NCBI GenBank assembly: GCA_037190485.1
Contig: JBBCJB010000005.1
Location: forward strand, 124,001-188,000
DNA: 64,000 bases
DNA from: Parapedobacter sp037190485
GTDB taxonomy: Bacteria > Bacteroidota > Bacteroidia > Sphingobacteriales > Sphingobacteriaceae
Direction: 5' to 3'
The position numbers were made by a program, and so were the translations under genes. A model generated the notes under the pieces. It was not told where the DNA came from and did no database searches. It saw only the letters and a list, made by a program, of their open reading frames with translations. This document shows, in pieces, positions 52,307 through 60,882 of the stretch. The stretch's first letter is position 1; every line of letters starts with the position of its first letter.

Positions 52307-53122
52307 ATGAATACCACATTGAGTAACGAACAAATAAGTTTTTACCAAGACAATGGTTATGTCATCATCGAGAATTTCCTCAATCAGGACGAATTGGATC
52401 ACTGGCGTGATGCCGTTACGCAGGCCATCAAGGAGCGCAACGGATTGAAAATGCCAGGCAAGGCCGTCAAAATCGGTGAGGATGACGGCATCAACGAGGA
52501 CGCCACATACTTCAACAACGTGTTCGATCAATTGATGAACCTCTGGCAGACCAGTGAAGCGGTGAAATCGCTGATGGTGGATGAACGCATCGGCAAGATG
52601 GCCGCTGATTTGGCGGGCGTAGACGGCATCCGGATTTGGCACGACCAGGCCTTGATCAAAAAACCTTGGGCCAATCCCACGTCATGGCATTTGGATACGC
52701 CATTCTGGTCGTTTTCAGACCGCAACGCACTCTCCATCTGGGTGGCGTTGGATGATGCTACGCTTGAAAACGGATGTTTGTTCTTCATTCCCGGGTCGCA
52801 CAAACGCACGACGTTTGAAAATGCGGGTATCGGCAAGAATATGGGCGGTATCTTCGAGGTGTATCCCGAATTCAAGCAGAGCCCTTCCAAGGCGGCCGTG
52901 ATGAAGGCGGGCAGTTGCTCGTTCCACAACGGGTTGACCATCCATGGCGCACATGCCAACATGACCCCGGGATTCAGGCGCGCCATGACCTGTGCGTATA
53001 TGCCTGATGGGAATACCTACAACGGCACCCCCAACATCCTTCCGGATGAATACGTGAAAACGTTGAACGTTGGCGACTTGTTGGACAACGACGAACAGAA
53101 TCCATTGATTTATAAATCGTGA
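52307..53122 (+). CDS. Phytanoyl-CoA dioxygenase (PhyH) family protein
   Basis: A 271-residue Fe(II)/2-oxoglutarate-dependent oxygenase fold. The metal triad is visible as HxD in TSWHLDTPFWSFSD and the distal His in LTIHGAHANMTPG, with Arg in FRRAMTCAYMP as the 2-OG anchor. No signal peptide, so it is cytoplasmic. The start MNTTLSNEQISFYQDNGYVI is set by the promoter block R2; the frame extends upstream without a match. Its stop overlaps the next start (TGATG). The substrate is unknown; a sugar or methylated sugar derivative is likely from context. Confidence 0.88.
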   Translation: MNTTLSNEQISFYQDNGYVIIENFLNQDELDHWRDAVTQAIKERNGLKMPGKAVKIGEDDGINEDATYFNNVFDQLMNLWQTSEAVKSLMVDERIGKMAADLAGVDGIRIWHDQALIKKPWANPTSWHLDTPFWSFSDRNALSIWVALDDATLENGCLFFIPGSHKRTTFENAGIGKNMGGIFEVYPEFKQSPSKAAVMKAGSCSFHNGLTIHGAHANMTPGFRRAMTCAYMPDGNTYNGTPNILPDEYVKTLNVGDLLDNDEQNPLIYKS

Positions 53123-53979
53123 TGCAAATCGATTTCTTTTGCCCGCGCTGGGGCTCGGAACACGTCGATTGGACAATGTTTGCCCAACGGGTAAAAGGCG
53201 ATGGCTACGTTGGCGTGGAGGTCTTCCCGTTGGGCGATATGCCCAAGAACGAAGATATGATTGCTGCGCTCCGCGATGCAGGGCTTTCCTATATATTGCT
53301 CCATGCCGAGCTGCAGGAAGGCAAGGATTTCGATCGTTACTTGGATGCCTTGGAACGCAACCTATACGCATTGCTGTCTTATCAAGACCATGCGATGAAA
53401 CCCCGGTTCATTGTTTCCCAGACCGGCCGCGAATACTACACCCGCGAGCAGATGGAAATATGTTTTGCGCTATGCGACCGGATTGCCAATGAATCTTCCA
53501 TTCCGATCATACAGGAAACCCACCGCAATAAGTGGTCTTACGCGGCACATATCGTCAACGATTACCTGAAAACGTTTCCTGAATTACAATTGGCATTGGA
53601 TCTGTCGCATTGGGTTTGCGTGTCGGAGAGTTATCTCGAAGATCAGGATGATGCTGTCGAATTGGCGATACGGCGCACCCGGCATATCCATGCCCGGGTC
53701 GGTTTTCCGGAAGGTCCTCAGGTTACCGACCCGCGGTTGCCGGAGAACCAAGAGGCATTGAATTATCACTTGGCATGGTGGGATCGGTGGATAGATCATC
53801 GGGTTTCGAACGGAGCGATGTGTGCCACCATCACGCCCGAGTTCGGCCCTTATCCTTATATGGCCCTTCTTCCCGGCACCAAACAACCGTTGGCCGATCA
53901 ATACGAATTGAACCGTTGGATGAAGCAATTGTTGCAAACGCGATATGCACACGTACAACATAAAACTATTTTGACATGA
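53122..53979 (+). CDS. TIM-barrel sugar isomerase/epimerase
   Basis: A 285-residue cytoplasmic protein of the sugar phosphate isomerase/epimerase (AP endonuclease 2-like) fold: MQIDFFCPRWGSEHVDWTMF, IPIIQETHRNKWSYAAH (Glu), LALDLSHWVCVSESY (Asp, His), HIHARVGFPEGPQ (His) and TITPEFGPYPYM (Glu). These are the usual metal ligands. Coupled to the PhyH gene by TGATG and to the next gene by ATGA. Its reaction is unknown. Confidence 0.85.
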   Translation: MQIDFFCPRWGSEHVDWTMFAQRVKGDGYVGVEVFPLGDMPKNEDMIAALRDAGLSYILLHAELQEGKDFDRYLDALERNLYALLSYQDHAMKPRFIVSQTGREYYTREQMEICFALCDRIANESSIPIIQETHRNKWSYAAHIVNDYLKTFPELQLALDLSHWVCVSESYLEDQDDAVELAIRRTRHIHARVGFPEGPQVTDPRLPENQEALNYHLAWWDRWIDHRVSNGAMCATITPEFGPYPYMALLPGTKQPLADQYELNRWMKQLLQTRYAHVQHKTILT

Positions 53980-56468
53980 CGAACCGTAACAGTCTTTTGA
54001 GGCGCATATGCCGATTCTCTCTATCCACTTTCCTCATTTCCCTGGCCTTTGCCGCCAAGGGCCAGGTTGTACACGATGCGGGAGCGAAAGCCGTGCGCAT
54101 CGCCTCGAAAGACAACAGGATCGCCTTGCGCATCGACTATTCTTCGGGGTGCAGGGTGGCCGAACTGTCCGTCAATGGCAAGAATACCTTGTCTACGGCG
54201 GGCAGCTACACCGCCGTGCGGACAGCCGATGCCCACTGGACATCGGCCAACGCGCAACCCGATGCCGTCCGCGTTTCGGCGCAGGCTGACCAGGTGACGC
54301 TGGCGGGCATCGCGCTCGGGGACATCACCGAGACGTGGCGGTTCAGCGTGCAGGAAGACAACGTGCGCTGGACCATCCAGCGAACCTATCCCGAAGGCCT
54401 CCAGCTGGAAGAGATGGGGATGCCGACCTGGCAGTTTGCCGATCTGCAAACGTGGAAAGGCGGGATACTCGACAACGGAGGGATGGTGTGGTGCAAATAC
54501 CTCGCTTCGCCCGACGATACGTACGGCGTGCACACCGGGGGGGTGACCTTCTGGAACGAAGACCAAGCCGACGCCTTGCGGATCGCCGTGCGCGATGCGG
54601 ACGGCAAAGCCATCGCGACCAAGTTCAGCCATGGGGAAGCGGGTGCTTTCGCCTGTACGCACCTCGTCTCGGACGACGAACTGGGCCAGCGCCATAACCT
54701 GAGCCGGTTCGTGCATAAGAAGGCTGATGTTTTCGCGCCGTTCGCCGTGGGCCGGGAAACCGTGCAGGTCACCTATGAACTCTCTTACGTCGATTACCTC
54801 AAGGCGTATGACCGCGGCCACCTACCCGGAATCGACGTGTCGTCCGTCCGCGAATTGCTCAACACGACCGGGCGGTACGGCGTGGTCGATAACCGCATCG
54901 TCGGCGCCAATGGGTGGATCACCAATTGGAAATGCCTCCACGAACCCTTTTTCGCCCAGATCGGCCTGGCGCTGAATGACGATAACTACACGGCAAACCT
55001 TTCCGCTACGCTCGACCAGGAACGCGACCTGGCGATGCTTCCCGATGGGCGCGTCCTCTCGCGCTGGCATGACGTGCCCGGCGACGAGATCCCGGGTACC
55101 TACAACCGCGAAACGGGTTACTACGAAGCGATGTGGGGGTATACCGTCGATTCGCAGACCGGTTACGTCATCAACGCCGCGGAGCAGTTCCAGCAAACGG
55201 GCGATATCGCTTGGCTACGGGCACACAAGGAATCGTGCGAGCGGGCGCTCGATTGGCTCATCCGGCGCGATACGAACGGTAACGGCATCTTCGAGATGGT
55301 CAATAACAACGTCGCCGAGGAGAAGGCGAGCGATTGGATCGACATCGTCTGGGCCGGTTTCGAGAACGCGTTCGTCAATGCCCAGCAATACGAAGCGCTC
55401 AAGCTGTGGGCCGAATGCGAACGGATCATGGGCGACACCGCGAAGTCGGCACATTACCTAGCCATAGCGGCCAAGCTGAAGGCCGCGTTCAACAAGACCG
55501 TGGATGAAGGCGGCTTCTGGTCGCCCGAAAAGAAGCAATACGTATACTGGCGCGACGCCGACGGCACCGTGCGCGGCGACAACCTGGTCACGCCGGTCAA
55601 TTTCGCGGCCATCGCGTATGGCATCTGCGACGACGAGCGGCGCATCGCCACCATCCTCGAGCACATCGAACAGCGCACCGCGGCCGAAGGCCTGTTCCAT
55701 TGGCCACTGTGCTTCGATTCGTTCAAGCGCGAGGAGGTGCACGACAATAATTGGCCCTTCCCGCGTTACGAAAACGGCGACATTTTCCCCACTTGGGGCT
55801 ACCTGGGCATCCGTTCTTACGTGAAATTCGATAAAAAACTTGCCCTGAAATACATCCATAACATCTTGGCGCAGTACCGCAAAGACGGACTTTCTTCCCA
55901 ACGGTACAGCCGCACCACCCAGCAAGGGTTGGGTACTGATATATTGGCCGGTATCAGTACCACTGTCACCGCGCTTTACAGCGATATCTATGGCATCCGA
56001 CCGCAATGGAACCGATTGGGCGTGGTGCCCAACATGGTGCCAGCGTTGAACGGCACGCAATTCTCGTATATGCTGCGCGACACGGTCTATGACGTGTCGT
56101 TGAGCGTAAATGATTACCTCGTCAGCACCGAAGGGCTTTCGGTGCGAAGCAACCAAGCCTTCGGTGTGGGCAGATTGGGACATGACGTCGTGTATTATCC
56201 GAATAATGAAGATTCAGAAAAGCTGGTCGTTCATACCACCAAGAACGCGGTTACGGACTTGCAGGTAACCCGATGGGAAGACAATGATCTACAGTGGACG
56301 CTTCGTGGTAACGGACGGAAGCGTATCACGATCCAGGGACTGATGCCCAGTGCAACGTATGAACTTTCGCTCAACGGCAAGATACGGCAACTCAACGCCA
56401 AGGCCGACGGGTCTTTGGTAGCAAAGGTCGGGGCCGGAGTCGTTACGGTTAACCTTAGGCTTCATTGA
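53976..56468 (+). CDS. Exported six-hairpin glycosidase of unassigned family
   Basis: An 830-residue exported protein: signal peptide, beta-sandwich (to about 290), an (alpha/alpha)6 barrel (about 300-680) and a C-terminal beta domain. The barrel contains GYYEAMWGYTVDSQTGYVIN, RRDTNGNGIFEMVNNN, EKASDWIDIVWAGFENAF and NNWPFPRYENGDIFPTWG, with acidic residues suited to catalysis. I do not recognise the CAZy family. Overlaps the isomerase gene by ATGA. The middle (54.1-55.8 kb) uses more GC-rich codons than the ends. Confidence 0.75.
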   Translation: MTNRNSLLRRICRFSLSTFLISLAFAAKGQVVHDAGAKAVRIASKDNRIALRIDYSSGCRVAELSVNGKNTLSTAGSYTAVRTADAHWTSANAQPDAVRVSAQADQVTLAGIALGDITETWRFSVQEDNVRWTIQRTYPEGLQLEEMGMPTWQFADLQTWKGGILDNGGMVWCKYLASPDDTYGVHTGGVTFWNEDQADALRIAVRDADGKAIATKFSHGEAGAFACTHLVSDDELGQRHNLSRFVHKKADVFAPFAVGRETVQVTYELSYVDYLKAYDRGHLPGIDVSSVRELLNTTGRYGVVDNRIVGANGWITNWKCLHEPFFAQIGLALNDDNYTANLSATLDQERDLAMLPDGRVLSRWHDVPGDEIPGTYNRETGYYEAMWGYTVDSQTGYVINAAEQFQQTGDIAWLRAHKESCERALDWLIRRDTNGNGIFEMVNNNVAEEKASDWIDIVWAGFENAFVNAQQYEALKLWAECERIMGDTAKSAHYLAIAAKLKAAFNKTVDEGGFWSPEKKQYVYWRDADGTVRGDNLVTPVNFAAIAYGICDDERRIATILEHIEQRTAAEGLFHWPLCFDSFKREEVHDNNWPFPRYENGDIFPTWGYLGIRSYVKFDKKLALKYIHNILAQYRKDGLSSQRYSRTTQQGLGTDILAGISTTVTALYSDIYGIRPQWNRLGVVPNMVPALNGTQFSYMLRDTVYDVSLSVNDYLVSTEGLSVRSNQAFGVGRLGHDVVYYPNNEDSEKLVVHTTKNAVTDLQVTRWEDNDLQWTLRGNGRKRITIQGLMPSATYELSLNGKIRQLNAKADGSLVAKVGAGVVTVNLRLH

Positions 56469-56471
56469 GCG

Positions 56472-57452
56472 ATGCTACGGTCTGTATCCGCGATAGGCCT
56501 GCCATTTGGCAAAACGCAGCCAACCCAGGCTCGCTTCGATGATTTGCATATGCTCGCAGAAGGATTCAAAGGAGAGCGCGCTATCGTGACACCTTATAAT
56601 ATCAGGTCTTACCAGAAGCGCAATCCGATAACTAGGCAACTATTCGTGACCCATATCGGATATTATCCCTGTGCCAAATTTCACTACCGTGAACGGATGC
56701 AGGGCGCAGAAGAGAATATCCTTATCTATTGTGAGAAAGGGAAAGGCTGGGTTGTGTGTCGCAATGAAAAGCACCTATTGGATGAAGATTGCTTCTTCAT
56801 CATTCCGGCTAACCAGAAGCATGCTTATGGTGCGGATCCAAAAGATCCTTGGAGCATCTATTGGATTCATTTTCTGGGAGACAAAACCGGATATTTCAAT
56901 TCGATAATCGGTAAACCCGGTCGTTTGATGCAGCCCGAGATTAGTCGTAAGGACGGCCGGAACCAGTTGTTTGACGAGATTTATCAGAATCTAACTATGG
57001 GCTACAGCCCTGATAACCTGGAATATGCAAGCTTTTGCCTCATGCATTATTTGGCCTCTTTAAAATATGTGTCGCAATTCAAGGAGGTGGAACTAGTCAG
57101 GGAGAATGATCTTGTCCAGAAAACCATCCTGTTTATGAAAGAAAACCTTGAAAACAAGATTTCACTCGATGATATCTCCAATGCCATTGGATACTCTCGA
57201 ACACGTTTAAATGCATTGTTCAGCCAGCGCACGTCGTATTCGCCGATTGAGTATTACAACCAATTGAAGATTCAGCGCGCATGTAGCTATTTGCAGTTCT
57301 CGGATCTTAAGATAAAGGAAATAGCATTTCGCATGAAGTATTACGATCCCTATCATTTTTCAAGGGCGTTTCGCAAGGAAATGGAAATAACACCGAAAGC
57401 GTATCGGAAAAGGTACAAAGACGGGGTTGACGAGACAGGCGAGCAACAATGA
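56472..57452 (+). CDS. AraC family transcriptional regulator, second
   Basis: A 326-residue AraC-type regulator. N-terminal cupin-like domain with FHYRERMQGAEENILIYCEK and FFIIPANQKHAYGADPKDPW; C-terminal HTH pair (NKISLDDISNAIGYSRTRLN, LKIKEIAFRMKYYDPYHFSR). The ATG at 56472 is 4 nt after the preceding stop. Base composition is clearly more A/T-rich than the upstream glycosidase. It may control the SusC/SusD genes that follow. Confidence 0.88.
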   Translation: MLRSVSAIGLPFGKTQPTQARFDDLHMLAEGFKGERAIVTPYNIRSYQKRNPITRQLFVTHIGYYPCAKFHYRERMQGAEENILIYCEKGKGWVVCRNEKHLLDEDCFFIIPANQKHAYGADPKDPWSIYWIHFLGDKTGYFNSIIGKPGRLMQPEISRKDGRNQLFDEIYQNLTMGYSPDNLEYASFCLMHYLASLKYVSQFKEVELVRENDLVQKTILFMKENLENKISLDDISNAIGYSRTRLNALFSQRTSYSPIEYYNQLKIQRACSYLQFSDLKIKEIAFRMKYYDPYHFSRAFRKEMEITPKAYRKRYKDGVDETGEQQ

Positions 57453-57455
57453 TCT

Positions 57456-57516
57456 CATTTTACATGAGTATGGTTCTTTATTACATTTTTACATCGGTTA
57501 ATCCTATGTTACTTTG
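57456..57516 (+). promoter_or_regulatory. Putative promoter and direct repeats upstream of susC
   Basis: Two copies of CATTTTACAT/CATTTTTACAT start at 57456 and 57484. A near-consensus -7 (TTACTTTG, 57509-57516, one mismatch to TAnnTTTG) follows. This leaves a leader of about 205 nt before the susC ATG. The remaining leader (57517-57726) holds no gene; a GTTGATGTCAAC-like small palindrome is at about 57622. Confidence 0.4.
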
Positions 57517-57726
57517 TGAAGAAGCAAATATCGCGGTAGAAATGAGGTGAAAGCCAAGCTAACTGGCCATTGATTTCGATGCGGAAAATATAGACTAAAT
57601 AACTAAGAATTATGAATACAAGTTGATGTCAACATAGGGGGATTCCGTCAGCATTTCCCTTGTCTTTCTTGAACCATACCCCATCCTTGATGGATGAATC
57701 TTTGACCAAAATAATCGTTTAAATAT

Positions 57727-60700
57727 ATGAAAAATGCAAAAGTCTTACAACTTGTATCCGCTTTCTTGCTGATCAGTTCTTTCTCGGCAATAGCGAAGGA
57801 TATGCGCCTGGAGCTGTCGATCGAAATGATTCAACGCACGGAAACGGTTTCCGGGATCGTGACAGATCGGTCTGGCAAGCCCATTATCGGAGCCAACATC
57901 ACGGAAAAAGGTAAATCGAATGGCACGACTACCGATGCGGACGGTAGATTCAGCCTACAAATTGCCGCAGATGCAACCTTAGTGGTTTCGCATATCGGAT
58001 ACGTAACCCAGGAACTCGTTTTAACGGAGGAGACACAACTTAAAATCGTGCTTGCTGAAAATGAAGGGTTGGATGAGGTTGTTGTCATCGGTTACGGAAC
58101 GGCCAAAAGAACGACTTTGGGTGGTGCGGTTTCCACCGTCGATGCCAAAGCGTTTCAATCGCGTCCGGTAAACAACGCAGCGAATGCACTTCAAGGGCAA
58201 GCTCCTGGCCTCACGGTGATACGCACCGGCGGCGCACCTGGCAGCAATCCGGTTGTGCGCATACGCGACGTGTCATCTATCAATGGGGGAGTTCCGTTGG
58301 TCATTATCGATGGTACTGAGGGAAGCCTTAATTCCATCAATCCTGCCGATATCGAGAGCGTATCCGTCCTGAAAGATGCTTCGGCAGCCATATATGGAGC
58401 ACGTGCATCCGATGGCGTATTACTGATCACGACAAAGTCCGGAAAACGGAATCAACGATCGACGCTATCCGCGAATGTGTTGCATTCCGTAAAGACCCCT
58501 GCGCTGCTCAGGGAGACCACCAGCTTGTATGAACATGCGGTCATGGGGCAGGAAATCACCGATGGTTCTTTCCAACGGGAATATACCGAAGATGAACTTC
58601 CGCTGCTCCTTCAGGGTAGCGACGAGATCCTTCCGAAATCGACATGGGGAATCTGGGCGGGATATCCAAAATTCTACAAGAACCAGGACTGGAACGACAT
58701 CATGATTGGGAATGGGAACATCCAAAACTACCAGCTAGGACTTACCGGAGGCGGCGAAAGATACGCGTACTTGGTATCCTTGGGCCATCAACGGGAAAGC
58801 GGCATCCTGAATTATGGGGCCGATGATTACAAACGGTATTTCGTGCGGGCCAAGGCGAATATCGATTTGATGAAAAACCTGGATTATGAGCTCAATTTCT
58901 CGTACGAACCGTCCGATCGATCATACTCCGCTGACCTTGGCCCCGGAGGGTATAATATCTGGGAATTGATCTATAAAATCTACAGTTGGGCGCCGATACG
59001 AAACCCCGCCGGAAATTTCTACCAATTCCAGGGCTACGGTAACCCCGCACAATTCCTGGAAGAGGGAGGGATGGCCAACCTGTCAACGGGGAACCTGACC
59101 GTCAATAACCAGCTCCGTTGGCAGGTTATCGACGGGCTGAACATCATCGGACGGGCAGCCATCCGAAAATCCGATCAAGACAGGAATACGGTCTTGAAGA
59201 CCCTCACCACCTACAATTGGGATAATGGGATCCAATCGACCCCGAGGGTTCCCAATAGCGCTGAACGCTATTATGCCAAAACGTTGTATAAAAACTTCAC
59301 CCTTTATGGAGAATACAGAAAAACATTCGGTGTCCATGATGTCGGACTCATGGCAGGCGCGGCCAACGAGTCTTCCGACTATGATGCATTCGCCGCCAAG
59401 CGCATCAATTTCGACCAACAGCAGAATATGGCATTGCAGCTTGGCAGTTCCGAGAACCAATCGGCTTGGAGCGAAGGCAATGCCTGGACGATCAATTCAT
59501 TTTTTTCCAGGGTTAACTATGGCTTTGCAGGAAAATACTTGCTCGAAGGCACGATACGTGCCGATGGCAGTTCCCGTTTTCATCCCGATAAACGTTGGGG
59601 GTTGTTCCCTGGCGTAAACTTGAGTTGGCGCCTCGGTGAGGAACGATTCATGAAGTCCATAGACATCTTTGACGAATTCAAATTCAGGGCATCATATGGC
59701 GAGATGGGAAATCAATCCGGCATTGGCCTATATGATTACCTGAACCTGGTTTCCATCAGCACGAATTATTATCCGTTTACAGAAGCTCAGCGAGGACAAA
59801 TGGCGGATGTCAAGAGCTTGGTTTCGCTTTCACGTACGTGGGAAACCATCTATTCGAAGAATATCGGGGTAGATTTCGCTGTGCTCCGAAATAGGCTGTA
59901 CGGGTCGTTCGACTATTTCTGGAAGGAGAATAAGAACATGCTGATGCCGATCACTTATCCAGCTGCGCTAGGCGCTTTGGCTCCTCCCACCAATAGCGGC
60001 CACATGCAAATCCGTGGCTGGGAACTGCAAGCCGGATGGCGGGATCGAGTGGGGGATTTCAACTATTCGGTCCGCGCCAATATAAGTGATGCCCAAAATG
60101 TGGTATTGACGAGGAAAGGAAGCGACCTTATCGGCATTGGAAGAAACGAAACGCCAGAAGGGTATCCAATGAGTTCGTATTTCGGGTATGTATTCGACGG
60201 AATCATCCAGAGCGAACAAGAATTGGCGGATTACAAAGCACGTTTCGCCAACGGTGGATTGCCCGGAGAGCTGACCGTGGGCGATGCCAAGTATCGAGAC
60301 CTGGATGGCGATGGCATCCTGTCTGTGCTGGGGGATGGGCAAAAAGGAAGCGGAGACGTCATTTACCTTGGCGATACCAATCCAAGGTATTCTTTCGGCC
60401 TTAATATCGGTATGGAATACAAAGGATTCGATTTCGGGGCTTTTATCCAAGGGGTGGGCAGACGGACCATATTCCTGGAAGGCGAGGCAAGCATCCCTTT
60501 TTACTATTCCTGGTTCCAATCACCTAAATACTGGTACGGGAAAACCTGGACCCCGGAGCGGACGGATGCCAGGTATCCGGCAATGACACTAAAGGGGAAA
60601 AGGACATACAACTATCAGGTTTCCACAAACACCAAGCACAGCGCTGCTTACGCTCGGCTTAAAAATATCCAGCTGGGTTATACATTGCCCAAACACATTT

Positions 60701-60861
60701 CTTCAAAAATAAACGTGGAGAACGTCAGGTTCTATTTCAGCGGCGAAGACGTGTTTGAAATCATGAACCTGCCCGATGGATGGGATCCAGAAGACGGAGG
60801 TTCATACAACACCTATCCTTTCGCACGAAATTTTTCATTGGGCGTAAATCTTACTTTTTAG
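57727..60861 (+). CDS. SusC/RagA family TonB-linked outer membrane transporter
   Basis: A 1044-residue SusC-like importer of glycan fragments. Signal peptide, CarboxypepD_reg domain (about 42-115: VSGIVTDRSGKPIIGANITE), TonB box region (LDEVVVIGYGTAKR, about 118-131), plug (RIRDVSSINGGVPLVIIDGT, ASAAIYGARASDGVLLITTK) and a long barrel ending FARNFSLGVNLTF. It forms the outer-membrane pair with the SusD-like protein at 60883. The imported glycan is inferred to be rhamnose-containing from the neighbourhood. Confidence 0.95.
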   Translation: MKNAKVLQLVSAFLLISSFSAIAKDMRLELSIEMIQRTETVSGIVTDRSGKPIIGANITEKGKSNGTTTDADGRFSLQIAADATLVVSHIGYVTQELVLTEETQLKIVLAENEGLDEVVVIGYGTAKRTTLGGAVSTVDAKAFQSRPVNNAANALQGQAPGLTVIRTGGAPGSNPVVRIRDVSSINGGVPLVIIDGTEGSLNSINPADIESVSVLKDASAAIYGARASDGVLLITTKSGKRNQRSTLSANVLHSVKTPALLRETTSLYEHAVMGQEITDGSFQREYTEDELPLLLQGSDEILPKSTWGIWAGYPKFYKNQDWNDIMIGNGNIQNYQLGLTGGGERYAYLVSLGHQRESGILNYGADDYKRYFVRAKANIDLMKNLDYELNFSYEPSDRSYSADLGPGGYNIWELIYKIYSWAPIRNPAGNFYQFQGYGNPAQFLEEGGMANLSTGNLTVNNQLRWQVIDGLNIIGRAAIRKSDQDRNTVLKTLTTYNWDNGIQSTPRVPNSAERYYAKTLYKNFTLYGEYRKTFGVHDVGLMAGAANESSDYDAFAAKRINFDQQQNMALQLGSSENQSAWSEGNAWTINSFFSRVNYGFAGKYLLEGTIRADGSSRFHPDKRWGLFPGVNLSWRLGEERFMKSIDIFDEFKFRASYGEMGNQSGIGLYDYLNLVSISTNYYPFTEAQRGQMADVKSLVSLSRTWETIYSKNIGVDFAVLRNRLYGSFDYFWKENKNMLMPITYPAALGALAPPTNSGHMQIRGWELQAGWRDRVGDFNYSVRANISDAQNVVLTRKGSDLIGIGRNETPEGYPMSSYFGYVFDGIIQSEQELADYKARFANGGLPGELTVGDAKYRDLDGDGILSVLGDGQKGSGDVIYLGDTNPRYSFGLNIGMEYKGFDFGAFIQGVGRRTIFLEGEASIPFYYSWFQSPKYWYGKTWTPERTDARYPAMTLKGKRTYNYQVSTNTKHSAAYARLKNIQLGYTLPKHISSKINVENVRFYFSGEDVFEIMNLPDGWDPEDGGSYNTYPFARNFSLGVNLTF

Positions 60862-60882
60862 TTTGCAGAAAAATCGAATATC

